Assembly: GCA_011053005.1 (NCBI GenBank)
Contig: DRHW01000016.1
Span: 126,025 to 190,024, forward strand
DNA length: 64,000 nt
Reading direction: 5' to 3'
Source of the DNA: Methylophaga sp.
GTDB taxonomy: Bacteria > Pseudomonadota > Gammaproteobacteria > Nitrosococcales > Methylophagaceae
The position numbers and the translations under genes are program-made. Below, piece after piece: positions 33,009 through 42,663 of this stretch. How positions within the stretch are numbered: the stretch's first letter is position 1; the number at the start of each line of letters is the position of its first letter. The notes under the pieces are model-generated. The model ran no database searches and was not told the origin of the DNA. It worked only from the letters and a program-made list of their open reading frames with translations.

Positions 33009-33316
33009 GACAACCACCCTTTCATTGATGCGATTACTGGAATAGCATTCACCGATAAAACGAGCATTAACACGATCCAAGCACGTTTAATATTTACCTC
33101 TAATACCGAATAAAAAAAACTAATCGCCCAAATTAAAGGGAATAAAATCAAGGGAAAAACTAAGTTGTTAACCCCTGCAATACCGGGTGGAAACCAAAGT
33201 GACATGGCAGCCATAATAAAAATTGATACCGCTAATGTAACTGGGCCAGCCAACCAAAATCGATGTTTTTTGAAAACGCTAGATTTTGTAGATAGTGGTG
33301 TATATTGTGACGTCAA
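33005..33316 (-). CDS. DUF3649 family membrane protein
   Basis: A roughly 103-residue protein with three hydrophobic helices (WLAGPVTLAVSIFIMAAMSLWF; NLVFPLILFPLIWAISFF; AWIVLMLVLSVNAIPVIAS). It fits DUF3649, the usual first gene of the DUF3649-PepSY-DUF3325 set next to TonB receptors. No ATG is available: the track uses a TTG at 33331, but a TTG at 33316 has AGG six bases upstream, so I prefer that. The exact start is uncertain. Confidence 0.7.
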   Translation of the reverse strand: MTSQYTPLSTKSSVFKKHRFWLAGPVTLAVSIFIMAAMSLWFPPGIAGVNNLVFPLILFPLIWAISFFYSVLEVNIKRAWIVLMLVLSVNAIPVIASMKGWLS

Positions 33317-33472
33317 AATGTACCTACACAAGTTTAATAAGTTTAAGGGAATTTAACTCGTGATAATAACACTAAATAGAAATCATTAGTATTTAGATTT
33401 AATTAACTACTCTCTTTGACCAAACAATAAATGTTAATTTTATTTTAATGAGTCATCGTATAGTCATTGATA

Positions 33473-33940
33473 CTATTCATGCTCACTATCATTTTGTATA
33501 GGAAAAGTAAGAATACGTACACTGCGAGTGGCAAGTCGGACTTCGTGTAAAAAGAAGGCAAGTCCAATGATAAGCGATAATGTTGAGGCCATAAAAAAAG
33601 CACCTATCAGCCATTTCAAGCTGAAATTCATTAATGCTTCTATGAACATAACAGATACCACTGAGCATACTAATAAGCATGACCATACACACATGGATAT
33701 TGCCATACTTGCTGAATGACGACGAAGCTCAAGACAGTCAAACTCATATTTATCTTGGTCAGATAATCCTCTAGCTGTGGAAAAATTTTCAGTGAGATCA
33801 CGACCTCGATCAATAATGCGGGCGAGTCTGTTGGCCATCACACTCAAAATACCCGCCATTCCCGTTAACAGGAATGCGGGCGTTAGTGCTAATTGAACAG
33901 CGTGATTGACATCACCTAAATTAGAGAGAAATGTAAACAT
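33473..33940 (-). CDS. DUF2721 family membrane protein
   Basis: A 155-residue protein. It has an N-terminal hydrophobic helix (VQLALTPAFLLTGMAGILSVMANRLARIIDRGRDL), a polar cytoplasmic loop, and two closely spaced helices (about residues 80-125) followed by the basic C-terminal EVRLATRSVRIL. This pattern is typical of DUF2721, whose function is unknown. It lies between the TonB receptor gene and the PepSY set, all on the minus strand, with a Fur-like sequence upstream. Confidence 0.8.
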   Translation of the reverse strand: MFTFLSNLGDVNHAVQLALTPAFLLTGMAGILSVMANRLARIIDRGRDLTENFSTARGLSDQDKYEFDCLELRRHSASMAISMCVWSCLLVCSVVSVMFIEALMNFSLKWLIGAFFMASTLSLIIGLAFFLHEVRLATRSVRILTFPIQNDSEHE

Positions 33941-34023
33941 GTATATTCATCCGTCAGATCGTTTATATGTTAAAGAGTAAGTGTCTAGCGAAATATGAGA
34001 ACTCTAAACAGCCTAAAACCATC

Positions 34024-34042
34024 AACAAACATTATCATTATT
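34024..34042 (-). promoter_or_regulatory. Possible Fur box upstream of the DUF2721 gene
   Basis: AACAAACATTATCATTATT matches the 19-bp Fur consensus at 13 of 19 positions by my count. It is about 85 bases before the DUF2721 start. The match is weaker than the one upstream of the receptor gene. Confidence 0.35.
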
Positions 34043-34161
34043 ATTCAGAAGATATCAATAAATTGATAACGAACTAAAAAATCGATATTTAATGACCATT
34101 CATGTCATTACAATTTAATAAATGATGTCTCTAGGTGACGTAATACCAAGCTAAATTATCC

Positions 34162-36603
34162 TTAGAATTTCCAGTTTAATCTTAGATAAACAGAACGATC
34201 TGTTGATTCCGTTGCTTTAGTAAATGAATCTAAATCGCCACTAGCAAGCACTATTTTATCTGTCTGCGTTTGTGATGGCGCTAAAAGGTTAAGCAAGGAT
34301 AAGCTTAAGGAAACATCCTTGCTCAGATCTGTTTTCGCTGACATATCTAATCTATTCAATGACGTTAAAGTCGTTTTTGTTGATGAATTATCATTGTTCT
34401 TAACTGTTTGGTCATAACCGCTTACCCAGTTTGTACTGACACTAAAGGTTGAACGCCAAGAAGATACAAACCAATCCAAACCGAGATTGGCAACAGCATC
34501 GTTTTGCTCTAAGAATCGTCTCGATTCACCTGAAGCTGTATCGACTTCAGAATCTATATATGTCGCATTAGCCCATAAGGTCACATTGGGTAACTCAAGT
34601 ATATCTAAAGGAAGTCGGCCCTCAAGTTCGACACCAAACACTTGTCCATCGCCTATATTTTTGGGTCTAGAAACATAGCGAGTACCTTCAAGCTCCCTAA
34701 TATTTTCAATTTTATCGGAAAATTTACGTGCAAATACATTAACCGAGGCCAGTCCACTACCATTATAAAAATAGTGATCAATCCCCGTATCCAATCCCCA
34801 AATAGATTCTGGACTTAAGGTTGGATTGCCTGCACTATCTGGATCAAATAATGTACCACTTTCATCAGATATCGTTGGTGATAGCTCATTGAGGCCAGGT
34901 CGACGTAATGTTCTAGCAACACCTATCCGCAAATCAGTCTGCTCTCCCAATTTATTAACAATATTTAAAGATGGCAGTGCGAAGAGATTTGATTGTGTCT
35001 GACTAAGACCATCAACGCCAGTGGTTTTAGTCGATGAATCTTCCAATCGTAATCCACTAGTTAACATTATTTGATCATTGACTTGCCAAATATTTTGTAC
35101 AAAGCCATTCAATCGGTTTTCTTTTATATCAACAATACTGGTATCAACCGCGACACCATTTGTAACATCGCCTTCTTCACGTTTAGATTGACTAAAATCG
35201 CCTCCCCAACTTAGCTCATTATTACCGATGCTATGATTAAATAGAATTGCCGGGCTTATACGTGTAAATTCTTTTTTTTGTGTTTTGAGCTTTTGTGAGT
35301 CAAACTCATTGACAGGCTTAAACTTGGTTTCATCACGTTTTGTATTTTCACTGCCCTTTTGTGTATCAAGACTCACGGTAAAATCACTCATTGATGATAA
35401 CTCATGTTGCCATGACGTGAGTAAACCGACATTCTCGCGAACTCGCTTTCGTTTCTTTATATTAATTTCAGTAGTGGAAAGTTGATCTTTACTTAACTTA
35501 CTAATAGGGTTGTAACGGATTTCCTCGGTATATAAGTAACTTGGTTCGAAACGAATCATGTTTCTCTCACCTACGTCTAACTCAAAGGCGGGTACTAAAT
35601 TTAATTGATTGTATTTTCGTTCATTAGGTTTTGTTGATCCACCATCAGGCGTTCCATCACCTTTAAACTCGTAAACGTTTTCATTTTCATTACGACGCTG
35701 AACCTGTACACCACCCAATAATGCATAGCGAAAAGCACCAATCTCACCTGCATTTAGAATGGAAACATCACCGACACCTGCGGTGTCCTCTAAATATCCG
35801 CCACCAACACCCATTTCAGTTCGTGGTGTAAAATCTGTGTTTTTCCAAACAATGTTTAAGCTTCCAGCAGCACCTTGTCCATCTTGACTTGCTAGCGGTG
35901 CATGAATGATATCCACCCGTTCAACGAGTGAGCTTGGAATTCTATCAACCTGAACTGAGCGACTTGAACTACCATCAATTAACGATCTATTATTAACTAA
36001 AACCTGTGTGTATTTACTACTTAATGCCCTTAGTTGTACTTCGCGAGCACGGTTGGCATCGCCAAATGTCACGCCAGGTAAACGACGTAATGTATCACCT
36101 AGAGGTTGATCACCAAATTGATTAAGTTGTCCTGCTTCTATTGAAGTGATTGCATTAGGTGCATTTCGTTTACGTGAAATTGAATTTTCAGCTGAATGGC
36201 CTATTTGATCATCTTCAATCATAATTGCATCGAGATTGATGACACCAAGATCATCGCTTTTGTACCTTACTATCAGAGTATTAGCTTCAGTTAACCGCCA
36301 TGACAAACCGCTGTCTTTAAATAATATATCTAAACCTTGTTGAATAGTATATTGACCATGCAGGCCTTGGCTTTTTTCATTTTTAATTAATGTTGATTCT
36401 GCAGATAACGCTATTCCCGATTCATCGGCAAACTGAGATAAAACCGCTTTAAGCGAGCTTGCAGGAATGTCGTAAATATCCTGTTCCTTTGCTTCAACAT
36501 TGGCAACAGCCATATTTAAAGTAATGGCTGTCATTATTAACAAACTAGTTTTTATTGCCCCTCTGTGAACATTTTGATCTAATTGATTATTAATATTTTG
36601 CAT
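34162..36603 (-). CDS. TonB-dependent outer-membrane receptor with N-terminal STN domain
   Basis: An 813-residue outer-membrane transporter. It has a signal peptide (about residues 1-38, ending near VEA), an STN domain (about 42-110, IYDIPASSLKAVLSQFADESGIAL), a plug domain (about 145-260, LPGVTFGDANRAREVQLRALSS) and a 22-strand beta-barrel ending in VYLRLNWKF. Context (PepSY set, Fur box) points to a ferric siderophore or heme substrate. STN domains often signal to FecR/FecI pairs, but no such genes are in the window. The ATG at 36603 is preferred: AGGAA lies six bases upstream, while the ATG at 36609 abuts it. Confidence 0.9.
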   Translation of the reverse strand: MQNINNQLDQNVHRGAIKTSLLIMTAITLNMAVANVEAKEQDIYDIPASSLKAVLSQFADESGIALSAESTLIKNEKSQGLHGQYTIQQGLDILFKDSGLSWRLTEANTLIVRYKSDDLGVINLDAIMIEDDQIGHSAENSISRKRNAPNAITSIEAGQLNQFGDQPLGDTLRRLPGVTFGDANRAREVQLRALSSKYTQVLVNNRSLIDGSSSRSVQVDRIPSSLVERVDIIHAPLASQDGQGAAGSLNIVWKNTDFTPRTEMGVGGGYLEDTAGVGDVSILNAGEIGAFRYALLGGVQVQRRNENENVYEFKGDGTPDGGSTKPNERKYNQLNLVPAFELDVGERNMIRFEPSYLYTEEIRYNPISKLSKDQLSTTEINIKKRKRVRENVGLLTSWQHELSSMSDFTVSLDTQKGSENTKRDETKFKPVNEFDSQKLKTQKKEFTRISPAILFNHSIGNNELSWGGDFSQSKREEGDVTNGVAVDTSIVDIKENRLNGFVQNIWQVNDQIMLTSGLRLEDSSTKTTGVDGLSQTQSNLFALPSLNIVNKLGEQTDLRIGVARTLRRPGLNELSPTISDESGTLFDPDSAGNPTLSPESIWGLDTGIDHYFYNGSGLASVNVFARKFSDKIENIRELEGTRYVSRPKNIGDGQVFGVELEGRLPLDILELPNVTLWANATYIDSEVDTASGESRRFLEQNDAVANLGLDWFVSSWRSTFSVSTNWVSGYDQTVKNNDNSSTKTTLTSLNRLDMSAKTDLSKDVSLSLSLLNLLAPSQTQTDKIVLASGDLDSFTKATESTDRSVYLRLNWKF

Positions 36604-36773
36604 GAACATTTCCTAAGTTTTAATTCATTAGAGCGAACTCCTTAGCTTAGGAAATTTACGGCTCAACAAGATTAAATAGATAATTAATCAATCTTATCCG
36701 TGTGTACTTTAAAAATAAGATTGATTCGGCTTTGAATAACTTCCGCGTAGTTTGCCACTACACGACATCAAAT

Positions 36774-36792
36774 GCAAATGATTATCATTACT
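36774..36792 (-). promoter_or_regulatory. Fur box upstream of the TonB-dependent receptor gene
   Basis: GCAAATGATTATCATTACT matches the Fur consensus GATAATGATAATCATTATC at 14 of 19 positions by my count, with a near-perfect core (13 of 14). It lies about 170 bases upstream of the receptor start, so the receptor is probably iron-repressed. Confidence 0.65.
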
Positions 36793-36903
36793 GTTAATGT
36801 GAAAATGAGACTTTTATTAAATTAATTTTAAAGTTTGAAAAACATAGGGCGAGAATATGGTATGTGATGATACCGTAGATAAATTTACACAACGAATATA
36901 GAG

Positions 36904-36943
36904 CATGACGATAATGCACTGGTTTCAGTACTTTATCGCCATG
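36904..36943 (-). repeat. Long imperfect hairpin downstream of the GNAT-nitrilase gene
   Basis: CATGACGATAATGCACTG and CAGTACTTTATCGCCATG form a stem of up to 18 pairs with three mismatches around a 4-base loop. It starts 12 bases past the GNAT-nitrilase stop. No T-run follows, so it may be a processing or stability element rather than an intrinsic terminator. Confidence 0.6.
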
Positions 36944-36955
36944 ATTTGACTATCG

Positions 36956-38479
36956 TTATTTCTTCCAAACTAAATCATAAAGATCGGTTCGGCGATCTTT
37001 CAGATTATTAACCGAACCTTCACTACGGGTAAACGTCAATTTATCAAGATCTAAGTCTGAAAACATGATCATTTCTGTATTTGGCGTCGTTTCAGCCATC
37101 ACCGCATCATGAGGATATGAGAAGTCAGACGGTGAAAATACCGCTGCTTGTGAGTATTGAATATCAAGGTTTTCAACCTGCGGTAAATTGCCACAACTTC
37201 CACAAATAACCACATAACATTCATTTTCAATGGCGCGAGCTTGAGCACAATGACGCACACGTAAGTAACCATTTTTAGTGTCTGTCCAAAATGGCACAAA
37301 CAAAATATCCATATCTTGCAACGCTAAAATACGAGCTAATTCAGGAAACTCAACGTCATAACAGATTAATATCCCCACCCTTCCGGCATCAGTATCGAAT
37401 ACACGTAATTCATTACCGCCCTCGATGATCCAATCACGTCGTTCGTGTGGCGTGATATGAATTTTCTTTTGCATTTCAACAGTGCCGTCACGTCGACAAA
37501 GATACGTAACGTTATATAGAACATCATCCTCAAAAATAGGCATCGAGCCAGTAATGACATTAATGTTATAACTCAAAGCCATCTTCGACATTTCAACTTT
37601 AAAGCGTTCCGTATAACTTGCAAGAAAGCGAATGGCTGCATGTTGATTACGTTGATCAGGACTTAAGCCCATTAAGGGCGCATTAAAAAACTCAGGAAAT
37701 AAGGCAAAATCGCTTTGATAATCGGATAATGCATCAATGAAGTATTCAACTTGTTGTAACAATTCTTCTACCGATTCAACCTCACGCATTTGCCATTGAA
37801 TAGCGCCAATTCGCACATCACGTTTACGAGTTTCAATAACGCTACTTTGTGGCTCATAAAAGATATTACGCCACTCAAGTAAAGTCGCAAAACCTTGTGA
37901 TTTTTCATCTTCAGGTAGATATTTTTTTAATACTCGGGTGACTTGAAAGTCATTTGATAATTGAAACGTTAAAATCGGATCATAAATACGTTTATTTTTA
38001 ACGGCTTCAAAGTATTCCGCTGGCGACATTTCATCAGCATGTTTGTAGTAGTTAGGTATTCGTCCTCCGGCTAAAATCGCACGCAGGTTGCGTTGCCGAC
38101 AAAATTCTTTTCGTGCTTCATAAAGGCGACGGCCTAATCTAAAACCCCGATAATCAGGGTGGATCAGCACATCTAAACCATATAAGGCATCACCCTTTTT
38201 ATTATTGATGATCGTTTCTGCTTTACTAATCAAATCATCATAAGTATGGGGATTGCTAAACCGCTGATAATCGACTTGCACAGATAAGGCGACGCCAACG
38301 ATTCTGTCATGATCAATAAGACAAATCTGACCTTCTGGTATATCTGTCATTAATTTCAAAATAGTGTGTTCTGGCCATGCACCACCGATGTCATCATAAA
38401 CACGATCCATCAATTCTTTTAATTGAGGATAATCACTCGGTTCTAAATTACGAATTTTTAAGTGTAAATCTTCAGGCAT
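36956..38479 (-). CDS. GNAT acetyltransferase fused to a nitrilase-superfamily amidohydrolase
   Basis: A 507-residue two-domain protein. Residues about 5-210 are a GNAT domain (LDVLIHPDYRGFRLGRRLYEARKEFC holds the acetyl-CoA loop). Residues about 225-505 are a carbon-nitrogen hydrolase with the complete Glu-Lys-Cys triad: FPEFF, MQKKIHITPHE and GILICYDVEFPE. The ATG at 38479 is preferred over the track start because AAGGA lies six bases upstream. This fusion occurs in other bacteria, but its substrate is unknown. It is monocistronic between the TonB receptor and ppc genes. Confidence 0.9.
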   Translation of the reverse strand: MPEDLHLKIRNLEPSDYPQLKELMDRVYDDIGGAWPEHTILKLMTDIPEGQICLIDHDRIVGVALSVQVDYQRFSNPHTYDDLISKAETIINNKKGDALYGLDVLIHPDYRGFRLGRRLYEARKEFCRQRNLRAILAGGRIPNYYKHADEMSPAEYFEAVKNKRIYDPILTFQLSNDFQVTRVLKKYLPEDEKSQGFATLLEWRNIFYEPQSSVIETRKRDVRIGAIQWQMREVESVEELLQQVEYFIDALSDYQSDFALFPEFFNAPLMGLSPDQRNQHAAIRFLASYTERFKVEMSKMALSYNINVITGSMPIFEDDVLYNVTYLCRRDGTVEMQKKIHITPHERRDWIIEGGNELRVFDTDAGRVGILICYDVEFPELARILALQDMDILFVPFWTDTKNGYLRVRHCAQARAIENECYVVICGSCGNLPQVENLDIQYSQAAVFSPSDFSYPHDAVMAETTPNTEMIMFSDLDLDKLTFTRSEGSVNNLKDRRTDLYDLVWKK

Positions 38480-38597
38480 TATGATTCCTTGTGACATGAC
38501 TATTACTTCGTTGAGTTATTTATTAATTAAACCAATACGACCTTTAACATGGTTACATCAGGCATGTTAAAAGTCTTATTAATTTTATTTTGGAAAG

Positions 38598-41450
38598 CTA
38601 ACCGGTATTACGCAGACCCGTTGAAAGCGCACTAATCGTCCGTAATAAAGGATCACGCCAGCGATCACGTTCAGTATCGCTAAGGTGCTCATTGCGGTAG
38701 CGTTTTAATAATACTATTTGTATATGATTAAGGGGATCCAAATAAGGATTTCGACGACTTAACGATAAGGCCAGCACAGGATTATCTTCAATCAACGTCG
38801 AAGTGTTCATCACCGTAAAAATCCAAGCCAAAGTACGTTTGTATTCCGTTAAAATCGTTTCATATACATGTTGAGCCGATACTGGGTCTAAACACAACGC
38901 GGCATATTCTCGCGCGATCCCCATATCTGCTTTCGATAAGGCCATTTCAGTATTACTCAGTAATGCTTTGAAAAAAGGCCAGCGCTGATACATTTGTTGT
39001 AAATCAGCTAAGCGCTCCGGCCTATCGGCACACCAAGATTCTAATGCACTTCCGATACCATACCAACCAGGCAAAGTCTGCCTAGATTGTGCCCAAGCAA
39101 ATACCCAACCTATTGCTCGAACCGAATTTTTAGACCGATCGCCTTTTTTACGATGTGAAGGACGCGAACCTATATTCATCATGCCAATTTCAGAGACTGG
39201 ACACGCTTCATAAAAATAATCTAAAAAGCCTGGCGACTGTTCAGTGAGTTCTCGGTAATGCTTTTCGCCCTCTGCGACTAGATGTTCCATAACTAAATGG
39301 CAATCAATAGCATTTTCTTCTTTTACTTTTTGTGCTTGGCTGATAAAAGCTCGGCTTGCTTTCATTAAACCAGAGACCCCCATACCTAACTCATAGGCAG
39401 CAGTTTCAATATTGCCGTATTTGTGTGACAACACTTCGCCTTGCTCGGTAAACTTAATTTGGCCGTGAACCGTACCTGATGGCTGTGACAGAATCGCTTC
39501 GTGCGTTGGGCCACCACCTCGACCAACCGTACCGCCTCGACCATGAAACATACGACATTTAATGTTACGTTCTGTTGTCAGGTTAGAAACAATGCGTTGT
39601 GCTTTATACAAATTCCAGCCTGAGGCTAAAATACCGCCATCTTTACAGGAGTCAGAGTAACCTAACATCACTTCTTGTAAGTTACCGGAAGCACTTAATA
39701 AACCTCGATAAATACTGCTTTCTAACAAGGTATTCATCACATGTTCAATACGAGACAAGTCACCAATAGTTTCGAATAACGGCGCTACCTTAATGTGGCA
39801 AAACCATTGATTATGCTCATCATAACCACATAAACCGGCAAAACGAGCAAGTAACATCACTTCTAATATATGACTGGCTTCATGTGTCATTGAAATAACG
39901 TAACTGCCAAATACTTTATCGCTAATCTCAGTACGCAAGCGGTTCATCAACATAAATACAGCGAACGTTTCTGCCGTGTTTTTGGTTAAATCTTCCGTGC
40001 CACGTATATCAGGCAAGGTTTGTTCGGTCAATAATTGACTGAGCAATGAAAAACGTTGAGATTCATCGCGTAAGGTGTAATTGCGTGCAATTCCAAGTTG
40101 TTCAAGTAATTCACCTACCGTTTCAGTATGGCGTGTTGATTCTTGACGTAAATCCAGTTGAAATAAGTAAAAACCAAACGTGCCCACTAAACGAATCAGA
40201 TCCAATAACTCGCCATTGGCAATATCAAAATCACCCGTCGCCAATAAAGAATCCTGAATCAATCTTAAATCAGCCATCAGCTCATCTTCTGACTTATAAA
40301 ACACACCATAAGGTGCTGGACTAGCATCAGGTGTGAAATATTGCTGGCTAACACGTAAATTGTCTTCTAAACGATAACGCATCATATAAAGCTTACGGCG
40401 ATAAGGTTCAGTGATAAAGCGTTGAGGCTTTACACCAAACGCTGCCATATACGTTTTTTCATCGCTGGCAATATTATCTGCTAGCGCATTGCTAATTTTA
40501 CTTAACGGCGTGGAATGGGTGAGTATATGGCTCAGCTTAGTAATCGTTTCCAAATAACGTCGTAATACGGTACGTTTTTGTAGTCTCACTGCCATTTCAG
40601 TAGTATCGGCAGTAACAAATGGATTACCATCTCTATCGCCACCAATCCACGATCCAAACGTTAGGAAATTAGGCACATTAATCGTTTGCCCTTGTTCTAA
40701 CTCATCGCCATATAATCGATTAATCGACAATTCCATGTTGCGGTAGGTTTTAGGTACAGCATCAAAGAGACTGATATTAAAGTAAAATAAACCATTTTTC
40801 ACTTCATCACGTACAGTGGGTTTTATTGCTCTTACTTCATCGGTTGCCCATAAGATTTCGATTTGGGTTTTGATCTTCGCTCTAAGCTGTTTTTTATCGT
40901 AAGGCGTGAGTGGCAAATTAACCAGCTTTTCATCCAACACAAATATACGACGCAAACCTTCCATCACCGCCCGACGTTTCGACTCAGTTGGATGAGCTGT
41001 AAATACCGGCGTATAGTTCAGCTCATTTAGCAATTCTTGCAATTGCGGTAAAGACACGCCTTGATTTTTAAACTGCTCTATCGTATCGTTGAATGAACCG
41101 CGCCATAGCTTGTCATCATTACGCAATTGAATCATTCGATTATGGTGCTGATGTGCTTCTTCTGCGGTATTAACAAGACTAAAATACAAGTTAAAAGCAC
41201 GAATGACTTCGGTTAGCTGCGCTTCATCTACCAGCGCAATATGGTTCATTAATTTAGCTCGTAGTTCAGGATCATCCTGTTTACGCAAACTAATAAAGCC
41301 TTTGCGTAATAATTCTACAGTTTCATAAACTTCAATTGGACAATGGCTTTTAATGACTTCACCCAATAACACACCGAATAGTCTGACGTGACGGCGTAAA
41401 TCGGCATCCGTAAGTAAAATTAGATCGGGTACAGTATCATCTTGGGGCAT
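38598..41450 (-). CDS. ppc: Phosphoenolpyruvate carboxylase
   Basis: Carboxylates PEP to oxaloacetate to refill the TCA cycle. At 950 residues it is within the usual 880-960. Active-site blocks are the histidine in FTAHPTESKRR, the glycine-rich FHGRGGTVGRGGGPTHEAIL loop and the C-terminal SRPSHRK. The protein ends in RNTG, the invariant C-terminus. Ribosome binding site AAGGA precedes the ATG. It is monocistronic. Confidence 0.97.
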   Translation of the reverse strand: MPQDDTVPDLILLTDADLRRHVRLFGVLLGEVIKSHCPIEVYETVELLRKGFISLRKQDDPELRAKLMNHIALVDEAQLTEVIRAFNLYFSLVNTAEEAHQHHNRMIQLRNDDKLWRGSFNDTIEQFKNQGVSLPQLQELLNELNYTPVFTAHPTESKRRAVMEGLRRIFVLDEKLVNLPLTPYDKKQLRAKIKTQIEILWATDEVRAIKPTVRDEVKNGLFYFNISLFDAVPKTYRNMELSINRLYGDELEQGQTINVPNFLTFGSWIGGDRDGNPFVTADTTEMAVRLQKRTVLRRYLETITKLSHILTHSTPLSKISNALADNIASDEKTYMAAFGVKPQRFITEPYRRKLYMMRYRLEDNLRVSQQYFTPDASPAPYGVFYKSEDELMADLRLIQDSLLATGDFDIANGELLDLIRLVGTFGFYLFQLDLRQESTRHTETVGELLEQLGIARNYTLRDESQRFSLLSQLLTEQTLPDIRGTEDLTKNTAETFAVFMLMNRLRTEISDKVFGSYVISMTHEASHILEVMLLARFAGLCGYDEHNQWFCHIKVAPLFETIGDLSRIEHVMNTLLESSIYRGLLSASGNLQEVMLGYSDSCKDGGILASGWNLYKAQRIVSNLTTERNIKCRMFHGRGGTVGRGGGPTHEAILSQPSGTVHGQIKFTEQGEVLSHKYGNIETAAYELGMGVSGLMKASRAFISQAQKVKEENAIDCHLVMEHLVAEGEKHYRELTEQSPGFLDYFYEACPVSEIGMMNIGSRPSHRKKGDRSKNSVRAIGWVFAWAQSRQTLPGWYGIGSALESWCADRPERLADLQQMYQRWPFFKALLSNTEMALSKADMGIAREYAALCLDPVSAQHVYETILTEYKRTLAWIFTVMNTSTLIEDNPVLALSLSRRNPYLDPLNHIQIVLLKRYRNEHLSDTERDRWRDPLLRTISALSTGLRNTG

Positions 41451-41774
41451 ATATATCCTTGAACGTTGAGAATGAAAAAAATACTTTGTTATAAAGTGTA
41501 TTTTAATATTTTTAGTGAATGGATCTAGAACAATTAACTTGTGAGATTAATCCACAAAAACATTATGAGCGACGTCTTAATAAGATCTAATTTATCAGTA
41601 AATAACCTTTCGTATAGGTAATAAATTTAAACATCATCAAAGCATCCTGAAATTGGTAACAACTATGACGTTTAATTAAATAGATTAAGATGCGTTCACA
41701 ACAAGTATTGGCCGCACAGTATAACATCCACGGCGACTTCAATATTAGCTATATCTAATATTGAAGTCATAAAT
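41451..41774. other. Intergenic region between rarD and ppc
   Basis: About 324 bases between the ppc start and the rarD stop. It should contain the ppc promoter, though no sigma-70 pair is strong enough to name. No ORF. The perfect hairpin near rarD is listed separately. Confidence 0.5.
41735..41768. repeat. Perfect 14-bp inverted repeat 3' of rarD
   Basis: GACTTCAATATTAG-CTATAT-CTAATATTGAAGTC: a 14-bp perfect stem with a 6-base loop, just beyond the rarD stop. Neither strand has a T-run after it, so it is not a classical terminator. Confidence 0.9.
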
Positions 41775-42644
41775 CTAATTCGTTTTACGCATTTTCCATA
41801 AGCCAATCATAAATAATAATAAGGCAAACCAAATAATACAAAATGTCACCATTCTTTGTGGCGGGTAAGCTTCATTAAGCACAAATACGGCGATTAAAAA
41901 CTGTATTGTTGGGTTGATATACATAATAAAACCAACAATTGACAAATCAGCACGGCGGGCAGCCATCGCAAATAAAACTAATGGTAAGGCAGTTACAAAA
42001 CCTGAACTAATCAGCAATAGTGTGATCTTAGGCGTGCTACCAAAAGCAACAGCATTATGCAGGCCAAAAACTTGCCAACCAATCCAAGTTAATCCCAGTG
42101 GCAATAGCCAAAACATTTCTACTGTTAAACCGCTAATGCCGTCTATATTGCAATATTTTCTAACCACGCCATAAAAGGCAAAAGCCATCGAAAGCACAAG
42201 GCTGATCCAAGGTATGGCGCCAAGACTAATAAACTCCCAAACAATAGCGACAGTGGCAAAAAGTCCAGCCCATGCTTGTAGCGGGTGAAGTTGTTCTTTA
42301 AAGAATAGTCTGGCTAACATCAAGCTGACAACCGGCGTCATAAAATAGCCTAAACTAGATTCTAATACACGGTGATTTGTCACTGCCCAAATATAGGTCA
42401 TCCAGTTGATACCAATGAGCAATGCAGATAATCCCATCCACGCGAGAAGCTTTTTATCTTGTAACGCAGCTAATAATTTTCCCCAACGTCTCAATACTAA
42501 ACCAAGTAAAAGCATTGCCACTAATGACCAAATAATACGATGCGTTACCACTTCTACAGGTGAAATATCACTCAGATAGCTGAAAAAAAGAGGAAAAAGT
42601 CCCCAAAGACTATAAGCCGCAATGGCCAGTATGATTCCCTGCAT
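41775..42644 (-). CDS. rarD: EamA-family transporter RarD
   Basis: A 289-residue drug/metabolite-transporter superfamily protein with ten membrane helices in two EamA repeats. The N-terminal GIILAIAAYSLWGLFPLFF and HRIIWSLVAM and the central LGYFMTPVVSLMLARLFFKEQL are typical of RarD. Its substrate is not established. It starts 19 bases after the GST stop, so the two are probably co-transcribed. Confidence 0.92.
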   Translation of the reverse strand: MQGIILAIAAYSLWGLFPLFFSYLSDISPVEVVTHRIIWSLVAMLLLGLVLRRWGKLLAALQDKKLLAWMGLSALLIGINWMTYIWAVTNHRVLESSLGYFMTPVVSLMLARLFFKEQLHPLQAWAGLFATVAIVWEFISLGAIPWISLVLSMAFAFYGVVRKYCNIDGISGLTVEMFWLLPLGLTWIGWQVFGLHNAVAFGSTPKITLLLISSGFVTALPLVLFAMAARRADLSIVGFIMYINPTIQFLIAVFVLNEAYPPQRMVTFCIIWFALLLFMIGLWKMRKTN

Positions 42645-42663
42645 TCTTCCTCACTATTTATAA

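Larger units (their letters stand above)
36604..36955. other. Intergenic region upstream of the TonB-dependent receptor gene
   Basis: About 350 bases with the Fur box, the receptor promoter region, a GGTAT/ATACC hairpin near 36860-36875, and a long imperfect hairpin next to the 3' end of the GNAT-nitrilase gene. No ORF. Confidence 0.55.
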
